Position numbers and translations under genes: made by a program. Of a DNA stretch of 64,000 nt, positions 32,260 to 40,752 are shown one piece after another. Positions within the stretch are counted from its first letter, which is position 1. Each line of letters begins with the position of its first letter. Source of the DNA: Fibrobacter sp. UWR3 (GTDB taxonomy: Bacteria; Fibrobacterota; Fibrobacteria; Fibrobacterales; Fibrobacteraceae); assembly GCF_900143055.1 (NCBI RefSeq), contig NZ_FRCW01000002.1:248001-312000 (forward strand), in the 5' to 3' direction. The notes beneath the pieces are model-generated. The model worked only from the letters and a program-made list of their open reading frames with translations. It did not search any database and had not been told where the DNA came from.

Positions 32260-33469
32260 TTCCCGTTACGATGTCGTGGTGATTGGCGCAGGGCCCGGCG
32301 GCTCCGTTGCCGCAAGGAACTTAGCACGGGCGGGGCACAAGGTATTGCTCCTCGAGAAGCGCGAACGCATCGGCTTCCCGGTACGGTGCGGGGAGGCGAG
32401 CACTACGCTGGCCGACCTCCAGACATACGGCCCCATCGACGAGAGCTGCATCGAGAGCATCATCAACGGGCTCTACATTTACGGCCCGAACGGCGTGAAC
32501 ATCGAAGTCCCGAAACCGAACACGGGCATCATGCTCAACCGCGAAATCTTTGACCCGTGGCTCGCAAAGCTTGCTGCCGACGACGGCGCCCAGGTAGAGA
32601 CCTGCGCACGCGCCGAATTCGTGGGCGATGTTCAGGGCGACACCCGCATGGTGCGAGTCGTGCTCGGGAAGGGCAACGGCGACGGTAGCGTGACCGAAAC
32701 GGGCACGCAGGAAATTTTTGCGAAGATGGTCATCGCGGCCGACGGCGTGGAAAGCCGCATCGGGCGCATGGTGGGCCTCAAGAGCGCACAGGACCCGCGC
32801 GAGACATGCACGGGAGTCGACATCCAGGTGCAGGGAATCTTGACCAAGCCCGACTACCTCACCTTCTGGCAGGGACACGACTTTATCAACGACGGCTACA
32901 TCTGGAGTTTCCCGAAGCAGAAGTCGAACGTCACGAACTTCGGCGCAGGGTTCCTCGCCGCGGGCAAGCATGCGGGCAACATTCTCGAAATCACGATGGA
33001 ATGGCTCGAGAAGCTCTTCCCGGGGGCAAAAATCAACCATACCGTAGGCGGGCTCGTGCCTGTTTCCAGCACGCTCAGGGACTACACGCTCGACCGCCTG
33101 GCCCTCGTGGGCGACGCCGCCCACCACACCAACCCGCTCACGGGTGGTGGCATCGCTGCCGCGATGAGGGCCGGCCGATTCTGCGCCGACTACGTGGACA
33201 TGGGCCTCAGGGCAACCTCCGGCGAGGCTGCGGCACTCAGCCGCAACTTCCTCAAGCAGTACGAAAAGCGCTGCTACGAGTACTTCGGCAAGACGCACGA
33301 TTTCGAGTACAAGTTCCGCAGGTTCCTGCTCGCCATCAATCGCGAAGACCAGATTGGCCTCTACAAGGTACTGCAAGGGTTCGCCCTGAGCGGGTACAAG
33401 AAGAGCGCCTTCCTCAAGACGCCCGTCCAGACCGCCAAATACCTGTACAAGTTCTGGAAGTTCAAGTAG
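32252..33469 (+). CDS. Geranylgeranyl-reductase family FAD enzyme
   Basis: 405 residues. N-terminal FAD-binding GAGPGGSVAARNLARAG (about 12-28), then VRCGEAS, ADGVESRIGR and LVGDAAHHTNPLTGGGIAAA (about 280-300), all typical of geranylgeranyl reductases and related flavoproteins. Such enzymes hydrogenate isoprenoid chains, for example of archaeal lipids, chlorophyll or menaquinone. Coupling to a ferredoxin gene suggests ferredoxin-dependent reduction. The bacterial substrate is unknown; a menaquinone side chain is one possibility. Confidence 0.85.
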   Translation: MLDSRYDVVVIGAGPGGSVAARNLARAGHKVLLLEKRERIGFPVRCGEASTTLADLQTYGPIDESCIESIINGLYIYGPNGVNIEVPKPNTGIMLNREIFDPWLAKLAADDGAQVETCARAEFVGDVQGDTRMVRVVLGKGNGDGSVTETGTQEIFAKMVIAADGVESRIGRMVGLKSAQDPRETCTGVDIQVQGILTKPDYLTFWQGHDFINDGYIWSFPKQKSNVTNFGAGFLAAGKHAGNILEITMEWLEKLFPGAKINHTVGGLVPVSSTLRDYTLDRLALVGDAAHHTNPLTGGGIAAAMRAGRFCADYVDMGLRATSGEAAALSRNFLKQYEKRCYEYFGKTHDFEYKFRRFLLAINREDQIGLYKVLQGFALSGYKKSAFLKTPVQTAKYLYKFWKFK

Positions 33470-33541
33470 CGGTCTTCGGCGACCACCCCTTTGTCGCTAA
33501 TCACAATAATTAGGCATTCCGTACACTAGGTGAAAAATGTA

Positions 33542-33570
33542 TTGCACCTGGCGTTTCCATATATTATATT
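33542..33570 (+). promoter_or_regulatory. Promoter of the pilin gene
   Basis: TTGCAC (33542-33547), 17 nt, TATATT (33565-33570). It is the same element pair and spacing as the ybaK promoter at 42522-42550. Confidence 0.65.
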
Positions 33571-33619
33571 TTTGCTATCGTAAACTTACGACTCCTGTAA
33601 TCTTTTCAAGAGACCCCTC

Positions 33620-34378
33620 ATGGATAAAAAGAACGGCTTCACCCTTATCGAGATAATGGTCGTCATCGTCATCATGGGCGTACTTGCCGCAGTCGGCGTG
33701 CCCAAGCTATTCGGCATGATAGCCAAGGCGAAGGCGGCCGAAGTCCCCACGGCGGCAGGCGTCTACATCCGGTTGCAGGATGCATTCGTCCACAACGATC
33801 ACGGTATCGGAACCTGGAAAGATATCGGGTATGCCGCACCGGGCAACGGAAAGACAAGCAACTTCGAATATGGCGACTGCGTCGTGGCGAAAAAGGAAAT
33901 AGACAAGGACGCAGAAAGTTTTCTCGGATGGAGCGCGACGAACCTGAGTTCGCTCAACGAATGTTCGGCACGTAGCGCCTGGGGCATCATCATAGACCCT
34001 GTCGCGGAAAGTACGGTCAATTTCACGCAGGTCGTTTCTTCTCAGGAATGTGCATCGCTCACCAGTAACTGGCCCGTCGGAAGCGTCGACGCAAGCGCAT
34101 GCAGCGCAGGTGCAACGCAAACTGCAGAGCCGGACCCCAAGGTGCCGGAACCGCAGCAAACTACAGAGCCAGAACCTAAGGAGCCGGGACAGCAAACACA
34201 GCAAGATGAGCCGAAAGAAGAAGAACCAGAAGGAAGTACTTGCCTTGGAACCAATACGCCCTGTTCAAACGACAACAAATGTTCCTTAGGTGGCGGAGCA
34301 ACAAATCAAGGCAAGAAAAAGAATATGGACTGCAGTAAGAGCCAGTTTAGCGGCTGTTGCGCCTGCTGCGGGACATAA
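33620..34378 (+). CDS. Type IV pilin-like protein with acidic, Cys-rich tail
   Basis: 252 residues. Class III/type IV prepilin signal: a short basic leader, cleavage before FTLIEIMVVIVIMGVLAAVG, and a hydrophobic assembly helix. The head has GIGTWKDIGYAAPGNGK, which is shared with the pilin at 51381-52595 (GIGSWKNIGYGAPGNG). The last 90 residues are a Pro/Glu/Gln linker (EPDPKVPEPQQTTEPEPKEP) and a cysteine-rich end (CSKSQFSGCCACCGT). No pilus assembly genes are nearby. Likely a surface pilin or pseudopilin. Confidence 0.85.
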   Translation: MDKKNGFTLIEIMVVIVIMGVLAAVGVPKLFGMIAKAKAAEVPTAAGVYIRLQDAFVHNDHGIGTWKDIGYAAPGNGKTSNFEYGDCVVAKKEIDKDAESFLGWSATNLSSLNECSARSAWGIIIDPVAESTVNFTQVVSSQECASLTSNWPVGSVDASACSAGATQTAEPDPKVPEPQQTTEPEPKEPGQQTQQDEPKEEEPEGSTCLGTNTPCSNDNKCSLGGGATNQGKKKNMDCSKSQFSGCCACCGT

Positions 34379-34433
34379 CCCACCTTGCGAGCAGGCCCTT
34401 TGCCAGCCCTTAACTCAGCAATAAAACTCTTTC

Positions 34434-35141
34434 TTAAAAAACGTCAGCCGGCGTTTGCGCCAATATTCGGTTGTATATAATCCGCTTGCCCTTCACGCCG
34501 TCACTTGCGCACACATGTTCGAAAGGCGGCTTGAGCATCGATGCCACGAGATGAGCCGCGGCGGATTCCGCGAACACCGGACGGATTCTCGCCGGCAGTA
34601 TCGCGAGATGCTTGCCAAAAATCTTCTGCATGAGTTCTTCGCCGAATCGCTTGTCCTTGTGCTTTCCGAGCAGTAGCGACGGCCGCACGATCGTGAGCGC
34701 CTCAAAGTTCATCATCGTGAGGCCTTCCTCGAGCATGCCCTTCAAGCGGTTGTAGAAGAACGGCGAACGCGAATTCGCGCCCTGCGCACTCACGCACAAA
34801 AAATGCCTCACGCCCGCCTTCTTCGCGACAGCCGCAAGCGATAGCGGGAGCCTCACATCGATTTTCTCCTGCGCGGGCTTGCTACCCGCCTGCTTGATAG
34901 TCGTGCCGAGGCAGCATATCGCCGCGTCGAGGCCCGCAAACTTCTCGCGCAACGTGTCCACCTGTTCAAAGTCAACCACATCGAAGTCGATTTTCGCGGC
35001 ACCCTCTAAAATACCGGTTTCGGTGGGCTCGGGCACGCGACGCACCGGGCAGTACACATGCTCCACCTGGTCAAGGCGCACCAGGAGTTTCAAGACATTT
35101 TTCCCGACAAGGCCGGTCGAACCGAAAAGCGCAACTTTCAT
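34434..35141 (-). CDS. NAD(P)-binding atypical SDR protein
   Basis: 235 residues. N-terminal Rossmann signature KVALFGSTGLVGKNVLKLL, then AICCLGTTIKQAGS, LPLSLAAVAKKAGVRHFLCVSAQGA, and YNRLKGMLEE with the Tyr/Lys spacing of atypical SDRs (HTATIP2/TIP30-like). The substrate is unknown. A TAAATT box 6 nt upstream of the ATG suggests a leaderless mRNA. Confidence 0.82.
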   Translation of the reverse strand: MKVALFGSTGLVGKNVLKLLVRLDQVEHVYCPVRRVPEPTETGILEGAAKIDFDVVDFEQVDTLREKFAGLDAAICCLGTTIKQAGSKPAQEKIDVRLPLSLAAVAKKAGVRHFLCVSAQGANSRSPFFYNRLKGMLEEGLTMMNFEALTIVRPSLLLGKHKDKRFGEELMQKIFGKHLAILPARIRPVFAESAAAHLVASMLKPPFEHVCASDGVKGKRIIYNRILAQTPADVF

Positions 35142-35150
35142 ACTGTAAAT

Positions 35151-35804
35151 TTAGTCCTTTATGCAGCGGACAGAGTAAGCATAATATTTTGGTTTGTAAT
35201 CCAATTCAACAGAACCATATATACGCAACCCCATATACCACGCCTCATAGCTACTTTCTTCTTCAGAGCACCAAAAAAAGGCTTCCTCCTCTCCCACAAA
35301 ATAAATTCCGTCATCACGTCGATACCCAGCACGATCCAACCCAAACGAAAAAGACCACAATGTTTTCGTTGAAAACTCATATGTAAGTAAACTATCAAGG
35401 TCAAACACATATGTAAGATCAGGAAAATCACCAAGACCCAGCCTCCTATTGGACGTGAAATCTAGAGCTTCGCCTGCAATTGAATCGCCACCGACAACAT
35501 CTAGCAACACTCCAAATTCTTTTTCACTCGGCAGGTGCCAACCCGCAGGGCAGGCCTTTAGTGCAACCTGCCACTTGTACAGGCGACCATACTTGGAGCA
35601 TTTTGATTCGTTGTCTTCATAGCAATAGCTATCCTGCGTCTTGAAATTGAGGTTTTCCGCCATCCACGTTTGGTTGCCAATCTTCACTGTCTTGTACTTC
35701 TTGCCATCGCGCAAATCCATGAACGAGCCCGTCACGGCGGAAGTCGCCGCCACCGCAGCAACCGCCATCAGCGCAATCAAGATGAAAAAGAACCTTTTAG
35801 ACAT
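35151..35804 (-). CDS. Fibrobacter succinogenes major paralogous domain protein
   Basis: 217 residues. Signal peptide MSKRFFFILIALMAVAAVAATSA. The body matches the 'Fib_succ_major' pattern: MDLRDGKKYKTVKIGNQTWM, AENLNFKT, then CYEDNESKCSKYGRLYKWQ, CPAGWHLPSEKEF, and a C-terminal SVRCIKD. This paralogous family is expanded in Fibrobacter and is found in exported proteins and lipoproteins; its role is unknown. It is the strongest single taxonomic marker in the window. Confidence 0.9.
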   Translation of the reverse strand: MSKRFFFILIALMAVAAVAATSAVTGSFMDLRDGKKYKTVKIGNQTWMAENLNFKTQDSYCYEDNESKCSKYGRLYKWQVALKACPAGWHLPSEKEFGVLLDVVGGDSIAGEALDFTSNRRLGLGDFPDLTYVFDLDSLLTYEFSTKTLWSFSFGLDRAGYRRDDGIYFVGEEEAFFWCSEEESSYEAWYMGLRIYGSVELDYKPKYYAYSVRCIKD

Positions 35805-36026
35805 GTTTTAAATATACGATTTATGCCTTCAAAAAAATTTTTCACACCACAAATTCTTACTGATTAATCACTGATTTAAGCGATTAATCACCCAATTACA
35901 AAATCCGCTGTTGCTGTTTTTCGTTCAAAATCAACATTTCCAGGCTTGGCACGATTCTTGCAAATATATAAGAAGAATTTTTCACCCTTCAACTATTGAC
36001 AATATGTCAAATCTGATATATATTTT
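35805..36026. promoter_or_regulatory. Upstream region of the HigBA-like module with promoter and palindromes
   Basis: TTGACA (35996-36001), 17 nt, TATATT (36019-36024) is a near-consensus promoter. TTGACA-ATA-TGTCAA is also a 6-bp-arm palindrome over the -35 box, a plausible antitoxin operator. The -10 box ends only 2 nt before the toxin ATG. A second palindromic block (35861-35890, TGATTAATC/GATTAATCA) resembles a block at 61581-61620. Confidence 0.55.
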
Positions 36027-36362
36027 ATGAGTCCGAAACACAAACCTATAGTCTGGCTGCACGAGCAGCCACAAACGCCACCACTATCTCAAAAAGCGAG
36101 GATAGAAACAGGATATTTACTACGGTTGCTGCAGTCGGGGATAACTTTGTCGCTACCACAAAGCCGTCCGATGCCATCCATAGGAGCTCACTGCCATGAG
36201 CTTCGAATTCGTGACGAAAACAAAAACTGGCGCTTATTTTACCGCATAGACACAGATGCAATAATCGTGATTCTATGGGCAGAAAAGAAAACGGCAAAAA
36301 CACCTGACGAAGTAATAGACCTATGTCGCAAGCGATTGAAATCTTACGATGCGGAGGACTGA
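36027..36362 (+). CDS. HigB-like toxin (Gp49/DUF891 family)
   Basis: 111 residues. KPIVWLHEQPQTPPLSQKAR, then ETGYLLRLLQSG, LPQSRPMPSIGAHCHELRI and WRLFYRIDTDAIIVI are the conserved blocks of the phage-derived Gp49-like/HigB group of RelE-fold mRNA interferases. It sits 3 nt before the antitoxin gene, in the toxin-first order typical of HigBA. The ATG is so close to the -10 box that translation may start at the very 5' end of the mRNA. Confidence 0.85.
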   Translation: MSPKHKPIVWLHEQPQTPPLSQKARIETGYLLRLLQSGITLSLPQSRPMPSIGAHCHELRIRDENKNWRLFYRIDTDAIIVILWAEKKTAKTPDEVIDLCRKRLKSYDAED

Positions 36363-36365
36363 TTT

Positions 36366-36677
36366 ATGGATAAGCTGAAGAAAGAAAGATTGAAGAAGAA
36401 GGGTTGGAAAATCGGGGACGTGGACGAATATCTCGGGCTAAGCCCCGCCGAAATGGCGATTGTCGAGATGAAGGCCGCTCTGGCAAAAGCGCTCATCGCC
36501 AAGCGGAAGGCTTGCGGCGAAACACAGGTCTCCGCCGCAATCCTTGCGAAGACGAGCCAGTCACGATACGCGAAGGTGGAACACGCCGATTCGAGCGTCT
36601 CGCTAGAACTGATGATCAAGATGTTCTTTGCCCTAGGGGCAACCAAGAAAGAACTGATTAGGACGCTGTCGGCGTAG
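36366..36677 (+). CDS. HigA-like XRE-family antitoxin
   Basis: 103 residues. The C-terminal half is an XRE-type helix-turn-helix (KALIAKRKACGETQVSAAIL, then KTSQSRYAKVEHADSSVSLELMIKMFFALG). The N-terminal part (KKKGWKIGDVDEYLGLSPAE) is as in HigA antitoxins of this group. It probably neutralises the preceding toxin and represses the promoter palindrome at 35996-36010. Confidence 0.88.
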   Translation: MDKLKKERLKKKGWKIGDVDEYLGLSPAEMAIVEMKAALAKALIAKRKACGETQVSAAILAKTSQSRYAKVEHADSSVSLELMIKMFFALGATKKELIRTLSA

Positions 36678-36695
36678 ATTTCTATCTTTTTCACC

Positions 36696-36947
36696 ATGGC
36701 ATTCTTCACGAGATCGAACCTTGACGACCTGCGGCGCGAAGCGGACCAGCTCTCCATCTGCGTCGAGCATTTTTTGTACGCCTCCGAAATCGTGCCCGAA
36801 TGGGACGAGAAGACGAAGGGATTCTACGACAACTGCATCGAAAAGTGCAACGGCAGGCTCAAAGCCATCCACTTCCTGATGGAAAACATCCGCACGCAGA
36901 AGGAATCGGCCCCAGAATCCGAGGAACCCGACAAATCGAATGACTAA
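36696..36947 (+). CDS. Small helical protein, unknown
   Basis: 83 residues, mainly helical and charged, with CVEHFLYASEIVPEWDEKTK and a disordered acidic C-terminus. No family recognised. A TATCTT box (36683-36688) 7 nt before the ATG suggests a leaderless mRNA. It overlaps the next gene by 8 nt, so the two are probably cotranscribed. Confidence 0.6.
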   Translation: MAFFTRSNLDDLRREADQLSICVEHFLYASEIVPEWDEKTKGFYDNCIEKCNGRLKAIHFLMENIRTQKESAPESEEPDKSND

Positions 36948-37974
36948 ACTTTCGGAAATAAGGCTTACGAAGTTTGGCTGGTTCCTTACAATCGGCTGCT
37001 TATTTCCCATAGTTTTTTTATTTCTTGCCCCATTTCTCCTAGGGGGTTTATCAAAAATCAACGATGCTTGGGAAACCAAATGGACTTCCTTTTCATTTGA
37101 AAAAGAGACGTATTGGATAGACAACGTCTTTGGTGGGTATATGGGGGTGGAAGAAATAGCAATAGAAAACGAAAACACCTTCACCCTATTTGGAGCTTCA
37201 GATTCAGTCTCGAGAGATAAACGCCACCCGATAGCCATGCGAACGACAGATGGCGGCAAAAACTGGAAACTATCAAGGGAACCCATAAACTTTCGTTACG
37301 CCCAATTTTTTCACAGGTGCGACAGCGTATTCATGGTTCGCTATTTAGAAACAAGGTATAGAGGAGAGCATCAAGTTTATGTTTCTACTGGCAATTATAT
37401 GAACTGGGAGTATTTCGGAAAGACTGTATACTCAGGTCTTGGGTACGCTAGAGTGAAACAAGAAGACTCTTCTTTTGAAACAAAATCTTTCCTGCTAGAA
37501 AAAGAAAACATAGCTACTTGGAGTTATGGAGACCTATGCAGCAGCTTGGGTAAAAAATACGCCCAGAGCGACAAGAACTGGATTATTTGTGGATACGACC
37601 GCCCTGACTCATCGATTCATGAAGTCCATATTCTGCATAAATACAAGGGCGAATACAAGATACACAGTTCTTTTCCGAACAAGTGGCATATCTTCACTGC
37701 CGTAGGAATGAATCCGTCCGATTTCTACGTTGAGGATAGTTTGTTTGTAGCGCTCCTGGATTTCAAGATGAGCAACTCAGGCGTGAGCTGGCTCCACTAC
37801 TTGTACTACAGCACTGACGGCGGAAAATCATGGCACAACAGGAAACTTCCGCGTTTTTCAGAAGAGCGCCTGATGGTCACCGAGGACAAGATCCTCATTC
37901 TTGGCTTAGACGAATACTCGCAAAAGGGTCGGATACTAGTCTCCATTCTCACAATGCCGAGACCCAAAAGATAG
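36940..37974 (+). CDS. Membrane-anchored BNR/Asp-box propeller-like protein
   Basis: 344 residues. One N-terminal transmembrane segment (FLTIGCLFPIVFLFLAPFLL) is followed by a domain with two Asp-box motifs, RTTDGGKNWKLS (about 103-114) and YSTDGGKSWHNR (about 293-304), as in sialidase-like and YCF48-like propellers. There is no catalytic assignment. It is more AT-rich than its neighbours and lies next to a toxin-antitoxin module, so it may be accessory. Confidence 0.65.
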   Translation: MTKLSEIRLTKFGWFLTIGCLFPIVFLFLAPFLLGGLSKINDAWETKWTSFSFEKETYWIDNVFGGYMGVEEIAIENENTFTLFGASDSVSRDKRHPIAMRTTDGGKNWKLSREPINFRYAQFFHRCDSVFMVRYLETRYRGEHQVYVSTGNYMNWEYFGKTVYSGLGYARVKQEDSSFETKSFLLEKENIATWSYGDLCSSLGKKYAQSDKNWIICGYDRPDSSIHEVHILHKYKGEYKIHSSFPNKWHIFTAVGMNPSDFYVEDSLFVALLDFKMSNSGVSWLHYLYYSTDGGKSWHNRKLPRFSEERLMVTEDKILILGLDEYSQKGRILVSILTMPRPKR

Positions 37975-38101
37975 CGTACAAGCCCCCTTTGCCCCGTTTT
38001 CATTAAATTCCTTTTACATACGGGGCAGATTTTTCTAAATTTACCGCCGTAAAATCGGGTTTCCCGAACCAGAATTTAAACTTTAACCCATAGGCTCATC
38101 C

Positions 38102-40576
38102 ATGGCAAAAACATTCAAGAAAGCTGAAGAAGTCGAAGTGCTCGGCACCGACGCGGAATCGTTCCGCAAGGCGTTCACCGACCACATCCACCACACGCTC
38201 GCCCGCAACAAGGTGACCGTGACCGACCACGAGAAGTTCCTCGCCGTCGCTTACGCCGTCCGCGACCGTCTCGTGGACCGCTGGATCAAGACCCAGGAGA
38301 CCTACTACAAGCAAGACGTGAAGCGCGTCTACTACCTCTCCCTCGAATTCTTGATTGGCCGTACGCTCGGCAACTCCGTGCTGAACCTCGACGTCGAAAG
38401 CGCCGTCACCGAAGCGCTCGACGAAATCGGCATGACCCTCGAAGAACTCCGCGAACAGGAAGTTGACGCGGGCTTGGGTAACGGTGGCCTCGGCCGCCTC
38501 GCCGCCTGCTTCTTGGACTCCATGGCCACGCTCGAACTCCCGGCCACCGGCATGGGTATCCGCTACGAATACGGCATGTTCAGCCAGAAGATTGTGAACG
38601 GCGAACAGGAAGAACAGCCGGACAACTGGCTGCGCCTCCCGAACCCCTGGGAAATCGCCCGCCCGGCCAACGCCATCAAGGTCCCGTTCTACGGCTATGT
38701 GGTGAGCTGGGTCGACGACAAGGGCAGGCTCCGCAACCGCTGGGAAACGAAGGACTACGTGCTCGCCCTCCCGTACGACACCCCGATTCCGGGCTACAAG
38801 AACAACACCGTGAACAACCTGCGCCTCTGGAGCGCGAAGTCCACCGACGACTTCGGCCTCAGCTACTTCAACAACGGTGACTACATCGCCGCAGTGCAGG
38901 ACATGGAACTCTCCGAAACGATTTCGAAGGTTCTGTACCCGAACGACTCCTCCATGAACGGTAAGGAATTGCGCCTCAAGCAGCAGTACTTCCTGTGCTC
39001 TGCCTCCCTGCAGGACATCATCCGCCGCTTCAAGAAGCTCCACGAAGGTGACTGGAAGAAGTTCCCCGAAAAGGTCGCAATCCAGCTGAACGACACGCAC
39101 CCGGCAATCTCCATCGCCGAAATGATGCGCATTCTCCTCGACATCGAGAACATGGAATGGGACGAAGCCTGGGACATCGTCACCAAGACGTTCGCTTACA
39201 CGAACCACACCCTGATGCCCGAAGCCCTCGAGAAGTGGCCGGTCAGCCTCTTCGAGAAGCTCCTCCCGCGTCACCTCCAGATCATTTACGAAATCAACGC
39301 ACGCTTCCTGCGCATGGTCAGCATGAAGTGGCCCGGCGACAATGCACGCCTCGCCCGCATGAGCCTCATCGAGGAAGGCGGCTGCAAGATGGTCCGCATG
39401 GCCTACCTCTCCATCGTGGGTTCGTTCGCCGTGAACGGCGTGGCCGCACTCCACTCCGACCTCCTGAAGACAACGCTCTTCAAGGACTTCTACGAACTGT
39501 GGCCCGAAAAGTTCAACAACAAGACGAACGGCGTGACGCCGCGTCGCTGGGTCCGCAAGGCCAACCCCGCCATGTCCGAACTCATCACCAAGAAGATTGG
39601 CGAAAGCTGGGTCAAGGACCTCGACGACCTGAAGAAGCTCGAGAAGTTCGCCAAGGACGCCGCATTCCAGAAGGAATTCATGGCCGTCAAGAAGCAGAAC
39701 AAGGAACGCCTCGCCAAGTACCTCAAGGCAACGCAGGGCGTCGATGTCGATACCGACACGTTCTTCGACGTGCAGGTGAAGCGCATCCACGAATACAAGC
39801 GCCAGCTGCTGAACATCCTCCACGCCATCCACCTGTACATCCAGGTGAAGGACGGCAAGGAAATCATGCCGCGCACCATCATGATCGGTGGTAAGTCCGC
39901 TCCGGGCTACTGGATGGCCAAGCAGATCATCCGCCTTGCCAACGCCGTCGCCGCCATCATCGACGCCGACCCGGTCTGCAAGGGCAAGCTCAAGATGGTG
40001 TTCCTCGAGAACTACCGCGTCTCCTTCGCCGAGAAGATTATCCCGGCGGCTGACCTCTCCGAACAGATTTCTACCGCGGGCACCGAAGCCTCGGGTACCG
40101 GCAACATGAAGTTCGCCCTCAACGGCGCGCTCACCATCGGAACGCTCGACGGCGCCAACGTGGAAATGAAGGAAGAAGTCGGCGACGAGAACATCTTCAT
40201 CTTCGGCCTCACCGTGGAAGAAGTCACCGACCTGCTCGCCAAGGGCTACCGTCCGCGCGACTTCTACGAGAAGGACGACGACCTGCGCCGCGTGATTGAC
40301 CTCATCGGTTCCGGCTTCTTCAGCCCCGACCGTCCGGACCTCTTCAAGCACATTGCAGACAAACTCCTCACCCACGACCCGTACATGCTCTGCGCCGACT
40401 TCCGCAGTTACGTGGACATGCAGGCCAAGGTGGCGAAGGAATACCAGAACAAGAAGGCATGGGCCGAAAAGGCTATCCTCAACGTGGCACGCATGGGCAA
40501 GTTCAGTTCCGACCGTACCATCAAGCAGTACGCCGAGGAAATCTGGCACGCCAAGCCCTGCAGCATCAAGCTGTAA
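38102..40576 (+). CDS. glgP: Glycogen/starch/alpha-glucan phosphorylase
   Basis: 824 residues, the usual length of GT35 enzymes. Blocks include YYLSLEFLIGRTLGNSVLNL, DAGLGNGGLGRLAACFLDSM, IQLNDTHPAISIAEMMRI, FFDVQVKRIHEYKRQLLN and the pyridoxal-phosphate site EASGTGNMKFALNGALTIGT (the Lys of NMKF binds PLP). It releases glucose-1-phosphate from glycogen, a major reserve in Fibrobacter. Strong codon bias suggests high expression; the long antisense frame is a shadow. Confidence 0.97.
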   Translation: MAKTFKKAEEVEVLGTDAESFRKAFTDHIHHTLARNKVTVTDHEKFLAVAYAVRDRLVDRWIKTQETYYKQDVKRVYYLSLEFLIGRTLGNSVLNLDVESAVTEALDEIGMTLEELREQEVDAGLGNGGLGRLAACFLDSMATLELPATGMGIRYEYGMFSQKIVNGEQEEQPDNWLRLPNPWEIARPANAIKVPFYGYVVSWVDDKGRLRNRWETKDYVLALPYDTPIPGYKNNTVNNLRLWSAKSTDDFGLSYFNNGDYIAAVQDMELSETISKVLYPNDSSMNGKELRLKQQYFLCSASLQDIIRRFKKLHEGDWKKFPEKVAIQLNDTHPAISIAEMMRILLDIENMEWDEAWDIVTKTFAYTNHTLMPEALEKWPVSLFEKLLPRHLQIIYEINARFLRMVSMKWPGDNARLARMSLIEEGGCKMVRMAYLSIVGSFAVNGVAALHSDLLKTTLFKDFYELWPEKFNNKTNGVTPRRWVRKANPAMSELITKKIGESWVKDLDDLKKLEKFAKDAAFQKEFMAVKKQNKERLAKYLKATQGVDVDTDTFFDVQVKRIHEYKRQLLNILHAIHLYIQVKDGKEIMPRTIMIGGKSAPGYWMAKQIIRLANAVAAIIDADPVCKGKLKMVFLENYRVSFAEKIIPAADLSEQISTAGTEASGTGNMKFALNGALTIGTLDGANVEMKEEVGDENIFIFGLTVEEVTDLLAKGYRPRDFYEKDDDLRRVIDLIGSGFFSPDRPDLFKHIADKLLTHDPYMLCADFRSYVDMQAKVAKEYQNKKAWAEKAILNVARMGKFSSDRTIKQYAEEIWHAKPCSIKL

Positions 40577-40586
40577 TCGGCCCGTT

Positions 40587-40613
40587 TGTCATCCCCGGCT
40601 TGACCGGGGATCT
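40587..40613. repeat. Dispersed palindromic repeat
   Basis: TGTCATCCCCGG...CCGGGGATCT, a close relative of the units at 5228 and 32021. Confidence 0.8.
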
Positions 40614-40652
40614 AAGATGTTCGCCTGCGCGAACATGACGATTGTAGAAAGT

Positions 40653-40681
40653 CCCGCGAGAAATCGCGGGATTTTTTTTTC
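40653..40681 (+). terminator. Rho-independent terminator after glgP
   Basis: CCCGCGA (40653-40659)/TCGCGGG (40664-40670) with a GAAA loop and a run of nine or more T. Confidence 0.92.
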
Positions 40682-40752
40682 TTTTTTTTTGCAAGCGCAA
40701 GATTCGTCCTTATTATAAAAACGAAGCTATGCGAAGCAAATGGAAAAATTAC

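Noticed and set aside
38096-40549. 817-residue ORF antisense to glgP
   Set aside because: Codon-bias shadow of glycogen phosphorylase, with no domain or signal of its own.
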